From: Brachionus manjavacas
Lineage: Eukaryota; Rotifera; Eurotatoria; Ploima; Brachionidae
Reading direction: 5' to 3'
DNA length: 64,000 nt
Assembly (NCBI GenBank): GCA_019054805.1
Contig: JAHQIY010000034.1
Location: 1 to 64,000 of the forward strand
Numbering within the stretch: position 1 is the first letter of the stretch; every line of letters begins with the position of its first letter. Shown in pieces: positions 12,375-24,920 of this stretch. The notes beneath the pieces are model-generated. The model made no database searches. It saw nothing but the letters and a program-made list of their open reading frames with translations, and was not told the DNA's origin. Made by a program: the position numbers and the translations under genes.

Positions 12375-14848
12375 AATTCAATAGCATTGATATTTATTAG
12401 CCAAAGACTAAGATTTCGTTTGAGATTAAGATCTAAAATATTAACAACTTAATAATGTAAAATTGATGAAATATTGAAATAAATGGTATAATGGTTAAGT
12501 TTTTGATAATTTTAAGTTCTTGATAATTTAATGATGATCTTATTTGTTGAAATTTTCATGGAATATGTCCTACTGAAGATTTAAAATATCCAAGAATGAA
12601 AATTTAGTTTCAGATTAAATTTAAGAATGATTTGAGACTTTTATTTTACTTATGTCACACAGTCGAGCTCATGTATTTTCTTCGAAATCATTTATCTTGC
12701 ATTTTTGACTTCTGTCTAAAGTTATCAATATATCTTTAAAAAGTTCGTTTTAAAAACTAGCTAATTCTTATAACTTGTGTGTTCAAAGATTATTAAATAT
12801 TCGCCCTATTAATTTTGGTAATGAAGCTTTTAAAACTTTAAATATCGAGTTAATAGATTTAATCTCGACTGCTTTCAACACTAAATTAGCAAATGTCCTG
12901 CTTATTTTATACTTGAATATTCGAATATTTGCCATTCATTTAGTTAGCGAAAAAAATAATACTTTAAAAAAAACATGCTTCAATTATCAATCATGTTTAA
13001 ATATTTGAATTTTTTAGTCGAATTTTAAATAAAGTCATTAGAGAATTAAATCTGGATATTGCATAAATTATATTTTGTTTTTTTAAATAATTTTAATATT
13101 GATTATAATTACTTATGGCGTTCTATGTAAGTAAGGATATTATTGGACTAGAATCAAGTTTCAAAAAATAGAGAGTATTGACATGTGCATATTTTGCTTT
13201 TGATTAAAAACGTAATAAAAAAAAATTGTTTCAATAAATTTGTTTAATTACGTTATTTAGTTCAGTTGAATCTGCCGTAATGGTTTTTTTTTAATGCAGA
13301 TTTATAAGAGGTTCCAAAATATAATGCACCTAACAGAAATAATTAGAAAGAAATAACAGATGGATTCAATAATTCAAATATTAAGAGCTAATCTAATGTG
13401 TAGCAAAATTAATAATATACTTTAAATGTAATTTTAAATTGAGTGCGCATTTTGGATTTCGAAATAATATTTGATATGGCAAGCATAATTAGGAATCCAA
13501 ATCCAATTTTTTCGAACCTAACTTAAAAATGTTTTTCAGGCCTTTTTATAAATTCAGAGACACTTGAGAAAGGCTCTTTAATTTTTTAATTGATTTATCT
13601 TCTTCTATCATTTTTGAAATATTTTTTTAGGACATTTAGTTTTTGAACATTTTAGAAAACCTTCAATAATTAACTAACAATATCCTATAAACTATAAAAT
13701 TTAACAAAAAAATTATCAGACTTAAAAAATTTTTGAAAATTAGTGAAGATTTTATTTTCAGCAACTAAATATATACAAAATCCAGCTGATTTTGAACATG
13801 CATATTCTAAAAGGAAGTACAAACTTGCATGACCACACGAAGAAAAACTATTTGACTATGAATAACATTAAGGTACCCAAATTTTCAAAAAGTAGAGTCA
13901 CCATATTTAAAATTACCGGATAGACAAGACATAGCTTTTTGTCTATTTGTACTTGAATTTTAGATATCGGTCGAATTAGATAGCTATAGAAAGTTTTTGC
14001 TTACTTACTTTGTTCGTGCTTCGAGCTTGATTCTTTGAAACCTTTGGACTTCAAATAATGACCCTAAATATCAGGAAACATTCTTAAATGACTCCTTGAA
14101 GTACGCGCAACTGATACAACCGTACTTTTCTTTATGATGATTAGGAAAAAGTTTATATTAGAACTCAAGCTTCAAGATTATCGCTTAAAAATTTATGTAT
14201 TCTTATTGTTTACTAAATTCTCATGAAACTATATTTTTTGATATGATTGAAGTTTTCATAAATAAACGGTCAATATTTATTGTCAAAGAAAGAATTAATA
14301 TTTAAAAAGAGAATCAAATATTGATCTCATTTTGCATTATGCTGATCTTGTTGACGAACATGTGTTATTTAATGTCATTTAGTGACAAAAAATTTTATAG
14401 AACAAATTTAACAGTTGCTAAAATGTAAACAGTTAATTATCGACTAATTCCTCGCCACTTACGCACAATTTCCATTAATATGTCAGGTCAGTTGCCGTTG
14501 TGAGATTATGATCTTATTTGTTTGAAACATTCACGGAATTTCTCCTGCACGAGATTCAAAATATCTGGTAAGGGAAAATCATTTTTTATTAAATGAATTT
14601 CTAATTAAGCAGTTCACGTTGCTAAATGATGCGAAATTTAATTGATTTTTATCAGGATAAATCGTGAATGACATCAATATTGAAATAACTTTCTGGAAAT
14701 TCTACACTCCTTAATTTAATATGAATTAAGATAAAAACTCAAATACATCTTTAATCTGCATTAAATGAACGAAAGAATTGGTTTTGTGCTAAAAATGTAT
14801 TAGATATTTCACAAATTCATCACGTCGATTTTATCGTCTTATGGAATT
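12375..14848 (+). repeat. Satellite unit P6 (2.46 kb type, many private small indels)
   Basis: Complete unit of 2,474 bp. Like P5 it is rich in private indels (near 12673, 12690, 13476, 13510, 13763, 13807, 14104). One base change in the recurrent frame replaces Ser by Asn (ttcaacac for ttcagcac near 12876). No gene is supported. Confidence 0.97.
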
Positions 14849-17314
14849 AATTCAATAGCATTGATTATTTATTAGCCAAAGACTAAGATTTCGTTTGAGA
14901 TTAAGATCTAAAATATATTAACAACTTAATAATGTAAAAAAATGATGAAATATTGAAATAAATGGTATAATGGTTAAGTTTTTGATAATTTTAAGTTCTT
15001 GATAATTTAATGATGATCTTATTTGTTGAAATTTTCATGGAATATGTCCTACTGAAGATTTAAAACATCCAAGAATGAATTAATTTAGTTTCAGATTAAA
15101 TTTAAGAATGATTTGAGACTTTTATTTTACTTATGTCACACAGTCGAGCTCATGTTCTTCGAATCATTTATCTTGCATTTTTTGACTTCTGTCTAAAGTT
15201 ATCAATATATCTATAAAAAAGTTCGTTTTAAAAACTAGCTAATTCTTGTGTGTTCAAAGATTATTAAATATTCGCCCTATTAATTTTGGTAATGAAGCTT
15301 TTAAAACTTTAAATATCGAGTTAATAGATTTAATCTCGACTGCTTTCAGCACTAAATTAGCAAATGTCCTGCTTATTTTATACTTGAATATTTCGAATAT
15401 TTGCCATTCATTTAGTTAGCGAAAAAAAAAACAATACTTTAAAAAAAAACATGCTTCAATTATCAATCATGTTTAAATATTTTGAATTTTTTAGTCGAAT
15501 TTTAAATAAAGTCATTAGAGAATTAAATCTGGATATTGCATAAATTATATTTTGTTTTTTTAAATAATTTTAATATTGATTATAATTACTTATGGCGTTC
15601 TATGTAAGTAAGGATATTATTGGACTAGAATCAAGTTTCAAAATAGAGAGTATTGACATGTGCATATGTTGCTTTTGATTAAAAACGTAATAAAAAAATT
15701 GTTTCAATAAATTTGTTTAATTACGTTATTTAGTTCAGTTGAATCTGCCGTAATGGTTTTTTTTTAATGCAGATTTATAAGAGGTTCCAAAATATAATGC
15801 ACCTAACAGAAATAATTCGAAAGAAATAACAGATGGATTCAATAATTCAAATATTAAGAGCTAATCTAATGTGTAGCAAAATTAATAATATACTTTAAAT
15901 GTAATTTTAAATTGAGTGCGCATTTTGGATTTCGAAATAATATTTGATAGCAAGCATAATTAGGAATCCAAATCCAATTTTCGAACCTAACTTAAAAATG
16001 TTTTTCAGGCCTTTTAATAAATTCAGAGACACTTGAGAAAGGCTCTTTAATTTTTAATTGATTTATCTTCTTCTATCATTTTTGAAATATTTCTTTTAGG
16101 ACATTTAGTTTTTTGAACATTTTAGAAAACCTTCAATAATTAACTAACAATATCCTATAAACTATAAAATTTAACAAAAAAATTATCAGACTTAAAAAAA
16201 TTTTGAAAATTAGTGAAGATTTTTATTTTCAGCACTAAATATACAAAATCCAGCTGATTTTGAACATGCATATTCAAAAGGAAGTACAAACTTGCATGAC
16301 CACACGAAGAAAAACTTATTTGACTATGAATAACATTAAGGTACCCAAATTTTCAAAGAGTAGAGTCACCATATTTAAAATTACCGGATAGACAAGACAT
16401 AGCTTTTTGTCTATTTGTACTTGAATTTTAGATATCGGTCGAATTAGATAGCTATAGAAAGTTTTTTGCTTACTTACTTTGTTCGTGCTTCGAGCTTGAT
16501 TCTTTGAAACCTTTTTGGACTTCAAATAATGACCCTAAATATCAGGAAACATTCTTAAATGACTCCTTGAAGTACGGCAACTGATACAACCGTACTTTTC
16601 TTTATGATGATTAGGAAAAAGTTTAATTAGAACTCAAGCTTCAAGATTATCGCTTAAAAATTTATGTATTCTTATTGTTTTACTAAATTCTCATGAAACT
16701 ATATTTTTTGATATGATTGAAGTTTTCATAAATAAACGGTCAATATTTATTGTCAAAGAAAGAATTAATATTTAAAAAGAGAATCAAATATTGATCTCAT
16801 TTTGCATTATGCTGATCTTGTTGACGAACATGTGTTATTTAATGTCCATTTAGTGACAAAAAATTTATAGAACAAATTTAACAGTTGCTAAAATGTAAAC
16901 AGTTAATTATCGACTAATTCCTCGCCACTTACGCACAATTTCCATTAATATGTCAGGTCAGTTGCCGTTGTGAGATTATGATCTTATTTGTTTGAAACAT
17001 TCACGGAATTTCTCCTGCACGAGATTCAAAATATCTGGTAGGAAGAATCATTTTTATTAAATGAATTTCTAATTAAGCAGTTCACGTTGCTAAATGATGC
17101 GAAACTAATTGATTTTTATCAGGATAAATCGTGAATGACATCAATATTGAAATAACTTTCTGGAAATTCTACACTCCCTTAATTTAATATGAATAAGATA
17201 AAAACTCAAATACATCTTTAATCTGCATTAAATGAACGAAAGAATTGGTTTTGTGCTAAAAATGTATTAGATATTTCACAAATTATCACGTCGATTTTAT
17301 CGTCTTATGGAATT
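14849..17314 (+). repeat. Satellite unit P7 (2.46 kb type)
   Basis: Complete unit of 2,466 bp. The recurrent 60-77 codon frame is destroyed here: seven bases before its usual TTG start are missing (near 15245) and an extra T near 15391 shifts the frame. The unit is otherwise ordinary, so loss of this frame is tolerated. No gene is supported. Confidence 0.98.
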
Positions 17315-19779
17315 AATTCAATAGCATTGATATTTATTAGCCAAAGACTAAGATTTCGTTTGAGATTAAGATCTAAAATATATTAACAACTTAATAATGT
17401 AAAAAAATGATGAAATATTGAAATAAATGGTATAATGGTTAAGTTTTTGATAATTTTTAAGTTCTTGATAATTTAATGATGATCTTATTTGTTGAAATTT
17501 TCATGGAATATGTCCTACTGAAGATTTAAAACATCCAAGAATGAAAATTTAGTTTCAGATTAAATTTAAGAATGATTTTGAGACTTTTATTTTACTTATG
17601 TCACACAGTCGAGCTCATGTTCTTCGAATCATTTATCTTGCATTTTTGACTTCTGTCTAAAGTTATCAATATATCTTTAAAAAAGTTCGTTTTAAAAACT
17701 AGCTAATTCTTATAACTTGTGTGTTCAAAGATTATTAAATATTCGCCCTATTAATTTTGGTAATGAAGCTTTTAAAACTTTAAATATCGAGTTAATAGAT
17801 TTAATCTCGACTGCTTTCAGCACTAAATTAGCAAATGTCCTTATTTTATACTTGAATATTCGAATATTTGCCATTCATTTAGTTAGCGAAAAAAACAATA
17901 CTTTAAAAAAAAACATGCTTCAATTATCAATCATGTTTAAATATTTGAATTTTTTAGTCGAATTTTAAATAAAGTCATTAGAGAATTAAATCTGGATATT
18001 GCATAAATTATATTTGTTTTTTTTAAATATTGATTATAATTACTTATGGCGTTCTATGTAAGTAAGGATATTATTGGACTAGAATCAAGTTTCAAAATAG
18101 AGAGTATTGACATGTGCATATGTTGCTTTTGATTAAAAACGTAAAAAAAAAAATTGTTTCAATAAATTTGTTTAATTACGTTATTTAGTTCAGTTGAATC
18201 TGCCGTAATGGTTTTTTTTTAATGCAGATTTATAAGAGGTTCCAAAAATATAATGCAACCTAACAGAAATAATTCAAAGAAAGAAATAACAGATGGATTC
18301 AATAATTCAAATATTAAGAGCTAATCTATATGTGTAGCAAAATTAATAATATAACTTTAGATGTAATTTTAAATTGAGTGCGCATTTTGGATTTCGAAAT
18401 AATATTTGATAGCAAGCATAATTAGGAATCCAAATCCAATTTTCGAACCTAACTTAAAAATGTTTTTCAGGCCTTTTAATAAATTCAGAGACACTTGAGA
18501 AAGGCTCTTTAATTTTTTAATTGATTTATCTTCTTCTATCATTTTTGAAATATTTCTTTTAGGACATTTAGTTTTTGAACATTTTAGAAAACCTTCAATA
18601 ATTAACTAACAATATCCTATAAACTATAAAATTTAACAAAAAAAAATTATCAGAGTTAAAAAAATTTTGAAAATTAGTGAAGATTTTTATTTTCAGCACT
18701 AAATATACAAAATCCAGCTGATTTTGAACATGCATATTCAAAAGGAAGTACAAACTTGCATGACCACACGAAGAAAAACTATTTGACTATGAATAACATT
18801 AAAGGTACCCAAATTTTCAAGAGAGTAGAGTCACCATATTTAAAATTACCGGATAGACAAGACATAGCTTTTTGTCTATTTGTACTTGAATTTTAGATAT
18901 CGGTCGAATTAGAGTTAGCTATAGAAAGTTTTTTGCTTACTTACTTTGTTCGTGCTTCGAGCTTGATTCTTTGAAACCTTTGGACTTCAAATAATGACCC
19001 TAAATATCAGGAAACATTCTTAAATGACTCCTTGAAGTACGGCAACTGATACAACCGTACTTTTCTTTATGATGATTAGGAAAAAGTTATATTAGAACTC
19101 AAGCTTCAAGATTATCGCTTAAAAATTTATGTATTCTTATTGTTTACTAAATTCTCATGGAAACTATATTTTTTGATATGATTGAAGTTTTCATAAATAA
19201 ACGGTCAATATTTATTGTCAAAGAAAGAATTAATATTTAAAAAGAGAATCAAATATTGATCTCATTTTGCATTATGCTGATCTTGTTGACGAACATGTGT
19301 TATTTAATGTCCATTTAGTGACAAAAAATTTTATAGAACAAATTTAACAGTTGCTAAAATGTAAACAGTTAATTATCGACTAATTCCTCGCCACTTACGC
19401 ACAATTTCCATTAATATGTCAGGTCAGTTGCCGTTGTGAGATTATGATCTTATTTGTTTGAAACATTCACGGAATTTCTCCTGCACGAGATTCAAAATAT
19501 CTGGTAGGGAAAATCATTTTTATTAAATGAATTTCTAATTAAGCAGTTCACGTTGCTAAATGATGCGAAACTAATTGATTTTTATCAGGATAAATCGTGA
19601 ATGACATCAATATTGAAATAACTTTCTGGAAATTCTACACTCCCTTAATTTAATATGAATAAGATAAACTCAAATACATCTTTAATCTGCATTAAATGAA
19701 CGAAAGAATTGGTTTTGTGCTAAAAATGTATTAGATATTTCACAAATTCATCACGTCGATTTTATCGTCTTATGGAATT
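17315..19779 (+). repeat. Satellite unit P8 (2.46 kb type)
   Basis: Complete unit of 2,465 bp. Three bases are missing in the recurrent frame near 17838, and about ten bases are missing near 18016-18028. A cluster of private one-base insertions lies between 18240 and 18920. No gene is supported. Confidence 0.98.
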
Positions 19780-22770
19780 AATTCAATAGCATTGATATTT
19801 ATTAGCCAAAGACTAAGATTTCGTTTGAGATTAAGATCTAAAATATATTAACAACTTAATAATGTAAAAAAATGATGAAATATTGAAATAAATGGTATAA
19901 TGGTTAAGTTTTGATAATTTTTAAGTTCTTGATAATTTAATGATGATCTTATTTGTTGAAATTTTCATGGAATATGTCCTACTAAAGATTTAAAACATCC
20001 AAGAATGAAAATTTAGTTTCAGATTAAATTTAAGAATGATTTGAGACTTTTATTTTACTTATGTCACACAGTCGAGCTCATGTTCTTCGAATCATTTATC
20101 TTGCATTTTGACTTCTGTCTAAAGTTATCAATATATCTTTAAAAAGTTCGTTTTAAAAACTAGCTAATTCTTATAACTTGTGTGTTCAAAGATTATTAAA
20201 TATTCGCCCTTTTAATTTTGGTAATGAAGCTTTTAAAACTTTAAATATCGAGTTAATAGATTTAATCTCGACTGCTTTCAGCACTAAATTAGCAAATGTC
20301 CTGCTTATTTTATACTTGAATATTCGAATATTTGCCATTCATTTAGTTAGCGAAAAAAACAATACTTTAAAAAAAACATGCTTCAATTATCAATCATGTT
20401 TAAATATTTGAATTTTTTAGTCGAATTTTAAATAAAGTCATTAGAGAATTAAATCTGGATATTGCATAAATTATATTTTGTTTTTTTAAATAATTTTAAT
20501 ATTGATTATAATTACTTATGGCGTTCTATGTAAGTAAGGATATTATTGGACTAGAATCAAGTTTCAAAATAGAGAGTATTGACATGTGCATATGTTGCTT
20601 TTGATTAAAAACGTAATAAAAAAATTGTTTCAATAAATTTGTTTAATTACGTTATTTAGTTCAGTTGAATCTGCCGTAATGGTTTTTTTTAATGCAGATT
20701 TATAAGAGGTTCCAAAATATAATGCACCTAACAGAAATAATTAGAAAGAAATAACAGATGGATTCAATAATTCAAATATTAAGAGCTAATCTAATGTGTA
20801 GCAAAATTAATAATATACTTTAAATGTAATTTTAAATTGAGTGCGCATTTTGGATTTCGAAATAATATTTGATAGCAAGCATAATTAGAATCCAAATCCA
20901 ATTTTCGAACCTAACTTAAAAATATTTTACAGGCCTTTAATAAATTCAGAGACACCAAAGAAATGCTCTTTAAATTTAAATTGATTTATCAATCTTTTAT
21001 CATTTTTAAAATATTTCTTTTTAGAAATTTAGTTTTGGAACATTTATGAAAAACTTTAATAATTAACTAACAAAATCCTATAAACTATAAAATTTAACAA
21101 AAAAATTATCAGACATTAAAAAATTTTCAAAATTAGTGAAGATTTTTATTTTCAGCATTAAATATACAAAATCCTGCTGATTTTGAACATGCATATTCAA
21201 AAGGAAGTACAAACTTGCATGACCAAACGATTAACAATTATTTGACTATTAATAACATTAGAAAATCCAAATTTACAAAGAGTAGAGTCACCATATTTAA
21301 TTTTACCGGACAGGCAAGACATAGCTTTTTGTCTATTTGTACTTGAATTCGAGATATCGTTCGAATTAGATAGCTATAGATAGTTTTTTGCTTACTTAAT
21401 TTGTTCGTGCTTCGAGCTTGATTCAGTGAAACCTTTGGACTTCTAATAATGATCCTAAATATCACTTAACATTCTAAAATGACTCCTTGAAGTACGGCAA
21501 CTGATACAACCGTACTTTTCTTTATGATGATTAGGAACTAGTTATATTTGAACTCAAGCTTCATGATCATCGCTTAAAAATTTATGTATTCTTATTGTTC
21601 ACTAAATTCTGATGAAACTATATTTTTTGATGTGATTGAAGTTTTCATTAATAAACGGTCAATATTTATTGTCAAGGAAAGAATTAATATTTAAAAAGAA
21701 AATCAAATATTGATCTCATTTTGCTTTATGCTCATCTTGTTGATGAACATGTGTTATTTACTGTCCATTTAGTGACAAAAAATTTTATAGAACAAATTTA
21801 ACAGCTGCTAAAATGTAAACAGTTAATTATCGATTAATTCCCGGCCACTTTCGCACAATTTCCATTAATATGTCATGTCAGTTGCCTTTGTGTGATTATG
21901 ATCTTATTTGTTTGAAACATTAACGGAATATCTCCTGCAAGAGATTCAAAATATCTAGTAGGGAAAATCATATTTTATTAAATGAATTTCTAATGAAGAA
22001 GAACAGGTTGCTAAATGATGCGAAACTAATTGTTTTTTTTCAGGATAAATCGTTGTATGACATCAATATTGAAATAACTTTCTGGAAATTCTACACTCCG
22101 TTAATTTTATATGAATAAGATAAAAACTCAAATACATCTTTAATATGCATTTAATTGAACGAAAGAATTGGTTTTGTTTTAAAAATGTATTAGATATTTC
22201 ACAAATTCATCACGTCGATTAGATCTTCATTAAAATTGTCGATTAATAATTCCAAAAGCTTTATCCATATTCAAAGATGTTTTCTATCTTTGGCTGCATC
22301 AAGAATATTTAAACTTCTCTTTGAAATCTCGAGTTCTAGTGTTATCGGCTATTCTGGAATCCCTTTTAAGATTCCAAAGAGTTGTTCATATAAAAAAATC
22401 ATAAACAAATAATCACTTCATTCGCTGAATCTCAGATACTCCCAGCAATCAACATGGTTTAAGTTCAAGTTCTATGGCTGTGAAATATTTGTCGCTTACG
22501 AAAATATGCAAAAAATTAAAACTCAAGTAAAGCAAATTTTAGTTTATCATTACATTTCAATCCTTATTTGTTAAAGTTTGGTTTTTTGAAGATTTTTCAA
22601 TCACACCACCAGAAAGTAATTTTGCAAGCAAAACTAAAGAAATAAAAAAATTCATTAAGATTTCATCAAAAAATTTTTAGCTGATGATACAACTCTAATT
22701 AAAACCTTGGAAAACCTAAATGAACTTATTCATTTTTTTGAATCAATTAGAAAAAGATTTAAATGGAATT
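19780..22770 (+). repeat. Satellite unit P9, 2.99 kb long form containing both core and segment X
   Basis: Unit of 2,991 bp. The first 1.14 kb (to about 20925) is indistinguishable from the 2.46 kb units. From about 20925 the match continues but with many scattered substitutions, unlike the near identity among P2-P8. After the cacgtcgatt motif near 22211 an extra segment (X) of about 540 bp follows, which the 2.46 kb units lack but S1-S3 keep. It is the only unit in the window with both the full core and X, so it is the best candidate for an ancestral form, or alternatively a recombinant between the two types. Confidence 0.95.
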
Positions 22771-22850
22771 AATTCAATAGCATTGATATTTATTAGCCAA
22801 AGACTAAGATTTCGTTTGAGATTAGGATCTCAAATATATTAACAACTTAA
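22221..22850 (+). pseudogene. Decayed non-LTR retrotransposon reverse transcriptase fragment (segment X of P9)
   Basis: What is seen: one forward frame reads SLAASRIFKLLFEISSSS at 22287-22340 and continues to FKIPKS; a second frame reads SNQHGLSSSSMAVKYL from 22444; the first frame returns with LADDTTLIKTLENLNELI from 22677 and, past a TAA and a TAG, PKTKISF at 22797-22817. What is known: LINE reverse transcriptases have in this order a conserved L-F-N-x-S-L block, a QHGF/QFGF block, the catalytic F/Y-A-D-D motif, and an N-x-K-T-K block. Order, strand and spacing are right, although the stretch between QHG and ADD is only about 77 codons, too short for an intact palm, so the middle is deleted. 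At least four stops and two frame changes make it non-functional. Recognised from memory, without a profile search; a chance match in AT-rich sequence is the alternative. Confidence 0.5.
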
Positions 22851-23800
22851 TAATGTAAAAAATTGATGAAATATTGAAATAAATGGTAATATGGTTAAGT
22901 TTTGATAATTTTTGAAGCATTTTGATAATTTTCTGATGATCTTATTTGTTGAAATTTTCATGGAATATCTCCTTGAAGAGATTCAAAATATCTTGTAATA
23001 CAAATTTACCTTATTATTCAAAATATCTGGTAGTGAAAATCATATTTTATTAAATGAATTTCTAATGAAGAAGAACAGGTTGCTAAATGATGCGAAACTA
23101 ATTGTTTTTTTTCATATTGGAAACTCGTTGTAATATCAATATTGAAATAACTGGAAATTCGCAATTCGTTAATTTTATATGAATAAGATAAAAACTCAAA
23201 TACATCTTTAATATGCATTTAATTGAACGAAAGAACTATTTGTTTTAAAATGTATTAGATATTTCAAGCAAATTCATCATACTGATTTAGATCTTCACTA
23301 AAATTGTCGATTAATAATTCCAAAAGCTTTATCCATATTCAAAGATGTTTTCATCTTTGGCTGCATCAAGAATATTTAAACTTTGAAACTTGTTCAGTAA
23401 GTTATCGGCTCTGAATCCCTTTAAGATTCCAAAGAGTTGTTCATATAAAAATCATAAACAAATAATCATCATCATTGAATCATATTACCCCCAGCAATCA
23501 ACATGGTTTAAGTTCAAGTTCTATGGCTAGAAACATTATTAACACGTTTATAAAAATTAAACCAAATAAAGCAATTTAGCTCAATGTTCATCAAATCCTT
23601 ATACTGGAAAAAATAAGCTGTTTTTTACATTTTAAATCACACCACCAGAAAGTAATTTTGCAAGCAAACCAAAAAGAAATAAAATAATTCACAGATTTCA
23701 ACAAAAAATTTTTATTGATGATACAACTCTAATTAAAACCTTGGAAACCTAAATGAACTTATTCATTTTTTTGAATCAATTAGAAAAAGATTTAATTATC
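22771..23800 (+). repeat. Short satellite unit S1 (1.03 kb type)
   Basis: Unit of 1,030 bp. It starts like a P unit, but after motif A (near 22937) it jumps to the sequence that follows motif B in P units, so about 1.95 kb of core is absent. It then carries segment X (about 23285-23795), here shortened and eroded relative to S2 and S3. A 66-codon minus-strand frame (23018-23218) lies across the A/B junction and is treated as accidental. The reverse transcriptase trace is weak: the ADD motif reads IDDTTL near 23716. Confidence 0.93.
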
Positions 23801-24868
23801 AATTCAATAGTACGATACTTATTAGCCAAAGACTAAGATTTCGTTTGAGATTTAGACCAAATATATTAACAACTTAATAATGTAAAAATTACATAAATAT
23901 TGAAATAAATGGTAATATGGTTAAGTTTTTGATAATTTTTAGCATTTTGATAATTTTCTGATGATCTTATTTGTTGAAATTTTCATGGAATATCTCCTTG
24001 AAGAGATTCAAAATATCTTGTAATACAAATTTACCTTATTATTCAAAATATCTGGTAGTGAAAATCATATTTTATTAAATGAATTTCTAATGAAGAAGAA
24101 CAGGTTGCAAAATGATGCGAAACTAATTGTTTTTTTTCAGGATAAATCGTTGTATGACATCAATATTGAAATAACTTTCTGGAAATTCTACACTCCGTTA
24201 ATTTTATATGAATAAGATAAAATTTCAAATACATCTTTAATATGCATTTAATTGAACGAAAGAATTGGTTTTGTGCTAAAAATGTATTAGATATTTCACA
24301 AATTCATCACGTCGATTTTTTCGTCATTAAATTTTCGAATAATAATCACAAAAGCTTTATCTATATTCAAAGATGTTTTCTATCTTTGGCTGCATCAAGA
24401 ATATTTAAACTTCTCTTTGAAATCTCGAGTTCTAGTGTTATCGGCTATTCTGGAATCCCTTTTAAGATTCCAAAGAGTTGTTCATATAAATAAATCATAA
24501 ACAAATAATCACTTATCTAGCTGAATCTCAGATACTTCCCAGCAATCAACATGGTTTAAGTTCAAGTTCTATGGCTGTGAAATATTTGGCCTAACATGTT
24601 TATGCAGAAAATGAACCCAATTAAAAGCAAATTTTTAGCCTTACTGTTAAAAATTTCATTATCCTGATAAAATAAGTTGTTTTTTGAAGATTTTTCAATC
24701 ACACCACCAGAAAGTAATTTTACAAGCAAAACTAAAGAAGTAAAATAATTCATTAAGATTTCATCATGAAATTTTTAGCTGATGATACAACTCTAATTAA
24801 AACTCTGAAAACCTAAATGAAAACTATTCATTTTTTTGAATCAATTAGAAAAAGATTTAAATGGAATT
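23801..24868 (+). repeat. Short satellite unit S2 (1.07 kb type)
   Basis: Unit of 1,068 bp with the same A-to-B joint as S1 (near 23960-24060) followed by segment X (about 24318-24858). Around the joint the phrase attcaaaatatct occurs twice about 40 bp apart, a small local duplication absent from P units. An 83-codon frame (24242-24493) covers the first reverse transcriptase block but has no plausible gene context. Confidence 0.95.
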
Positions 24869-24920
24869 AATTCAATAGCATTGATATTTATTAGCCAAAG
24901 ACTAAGATTTCGTTTGAGAT
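24318..24920 (+). pseudogene. Decayed reverse transcriptase fragment (segment X of S2)
   Basis: Same forward-strand traces as in P9: KLLFEIS at 24407-24427 followed by VIGYSGIPFKIPKS, then SNQHGL near 24541-24558, then LADDTTLI around 24775-24798. After the ADD block this copy loses a base and reaches a stop, so it is more damaged than P9 or S3. The X segments of S2 and S3 are nearly identical to each other and differ from P9 in the stretch between QHG and ADD. This points to a recent duplication of S2/S3. A 63-codon frame on the opposite strand (24562-24753) is an antisense shadow. Confidence 0.45.

Noticed and set aside
23018-23218. 66-codon frame in S1
   Set aside because: Opposite strand to the RT traces and specific to an eroded unit with several deletions.
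24562-24753. 63-codon minus-strand frame in S2 and S3 (also 25631-25822)
   Set aside because: Antisense to the X segment; both units are near-identical duplicates, so its repetition is not independent evidence of coding.
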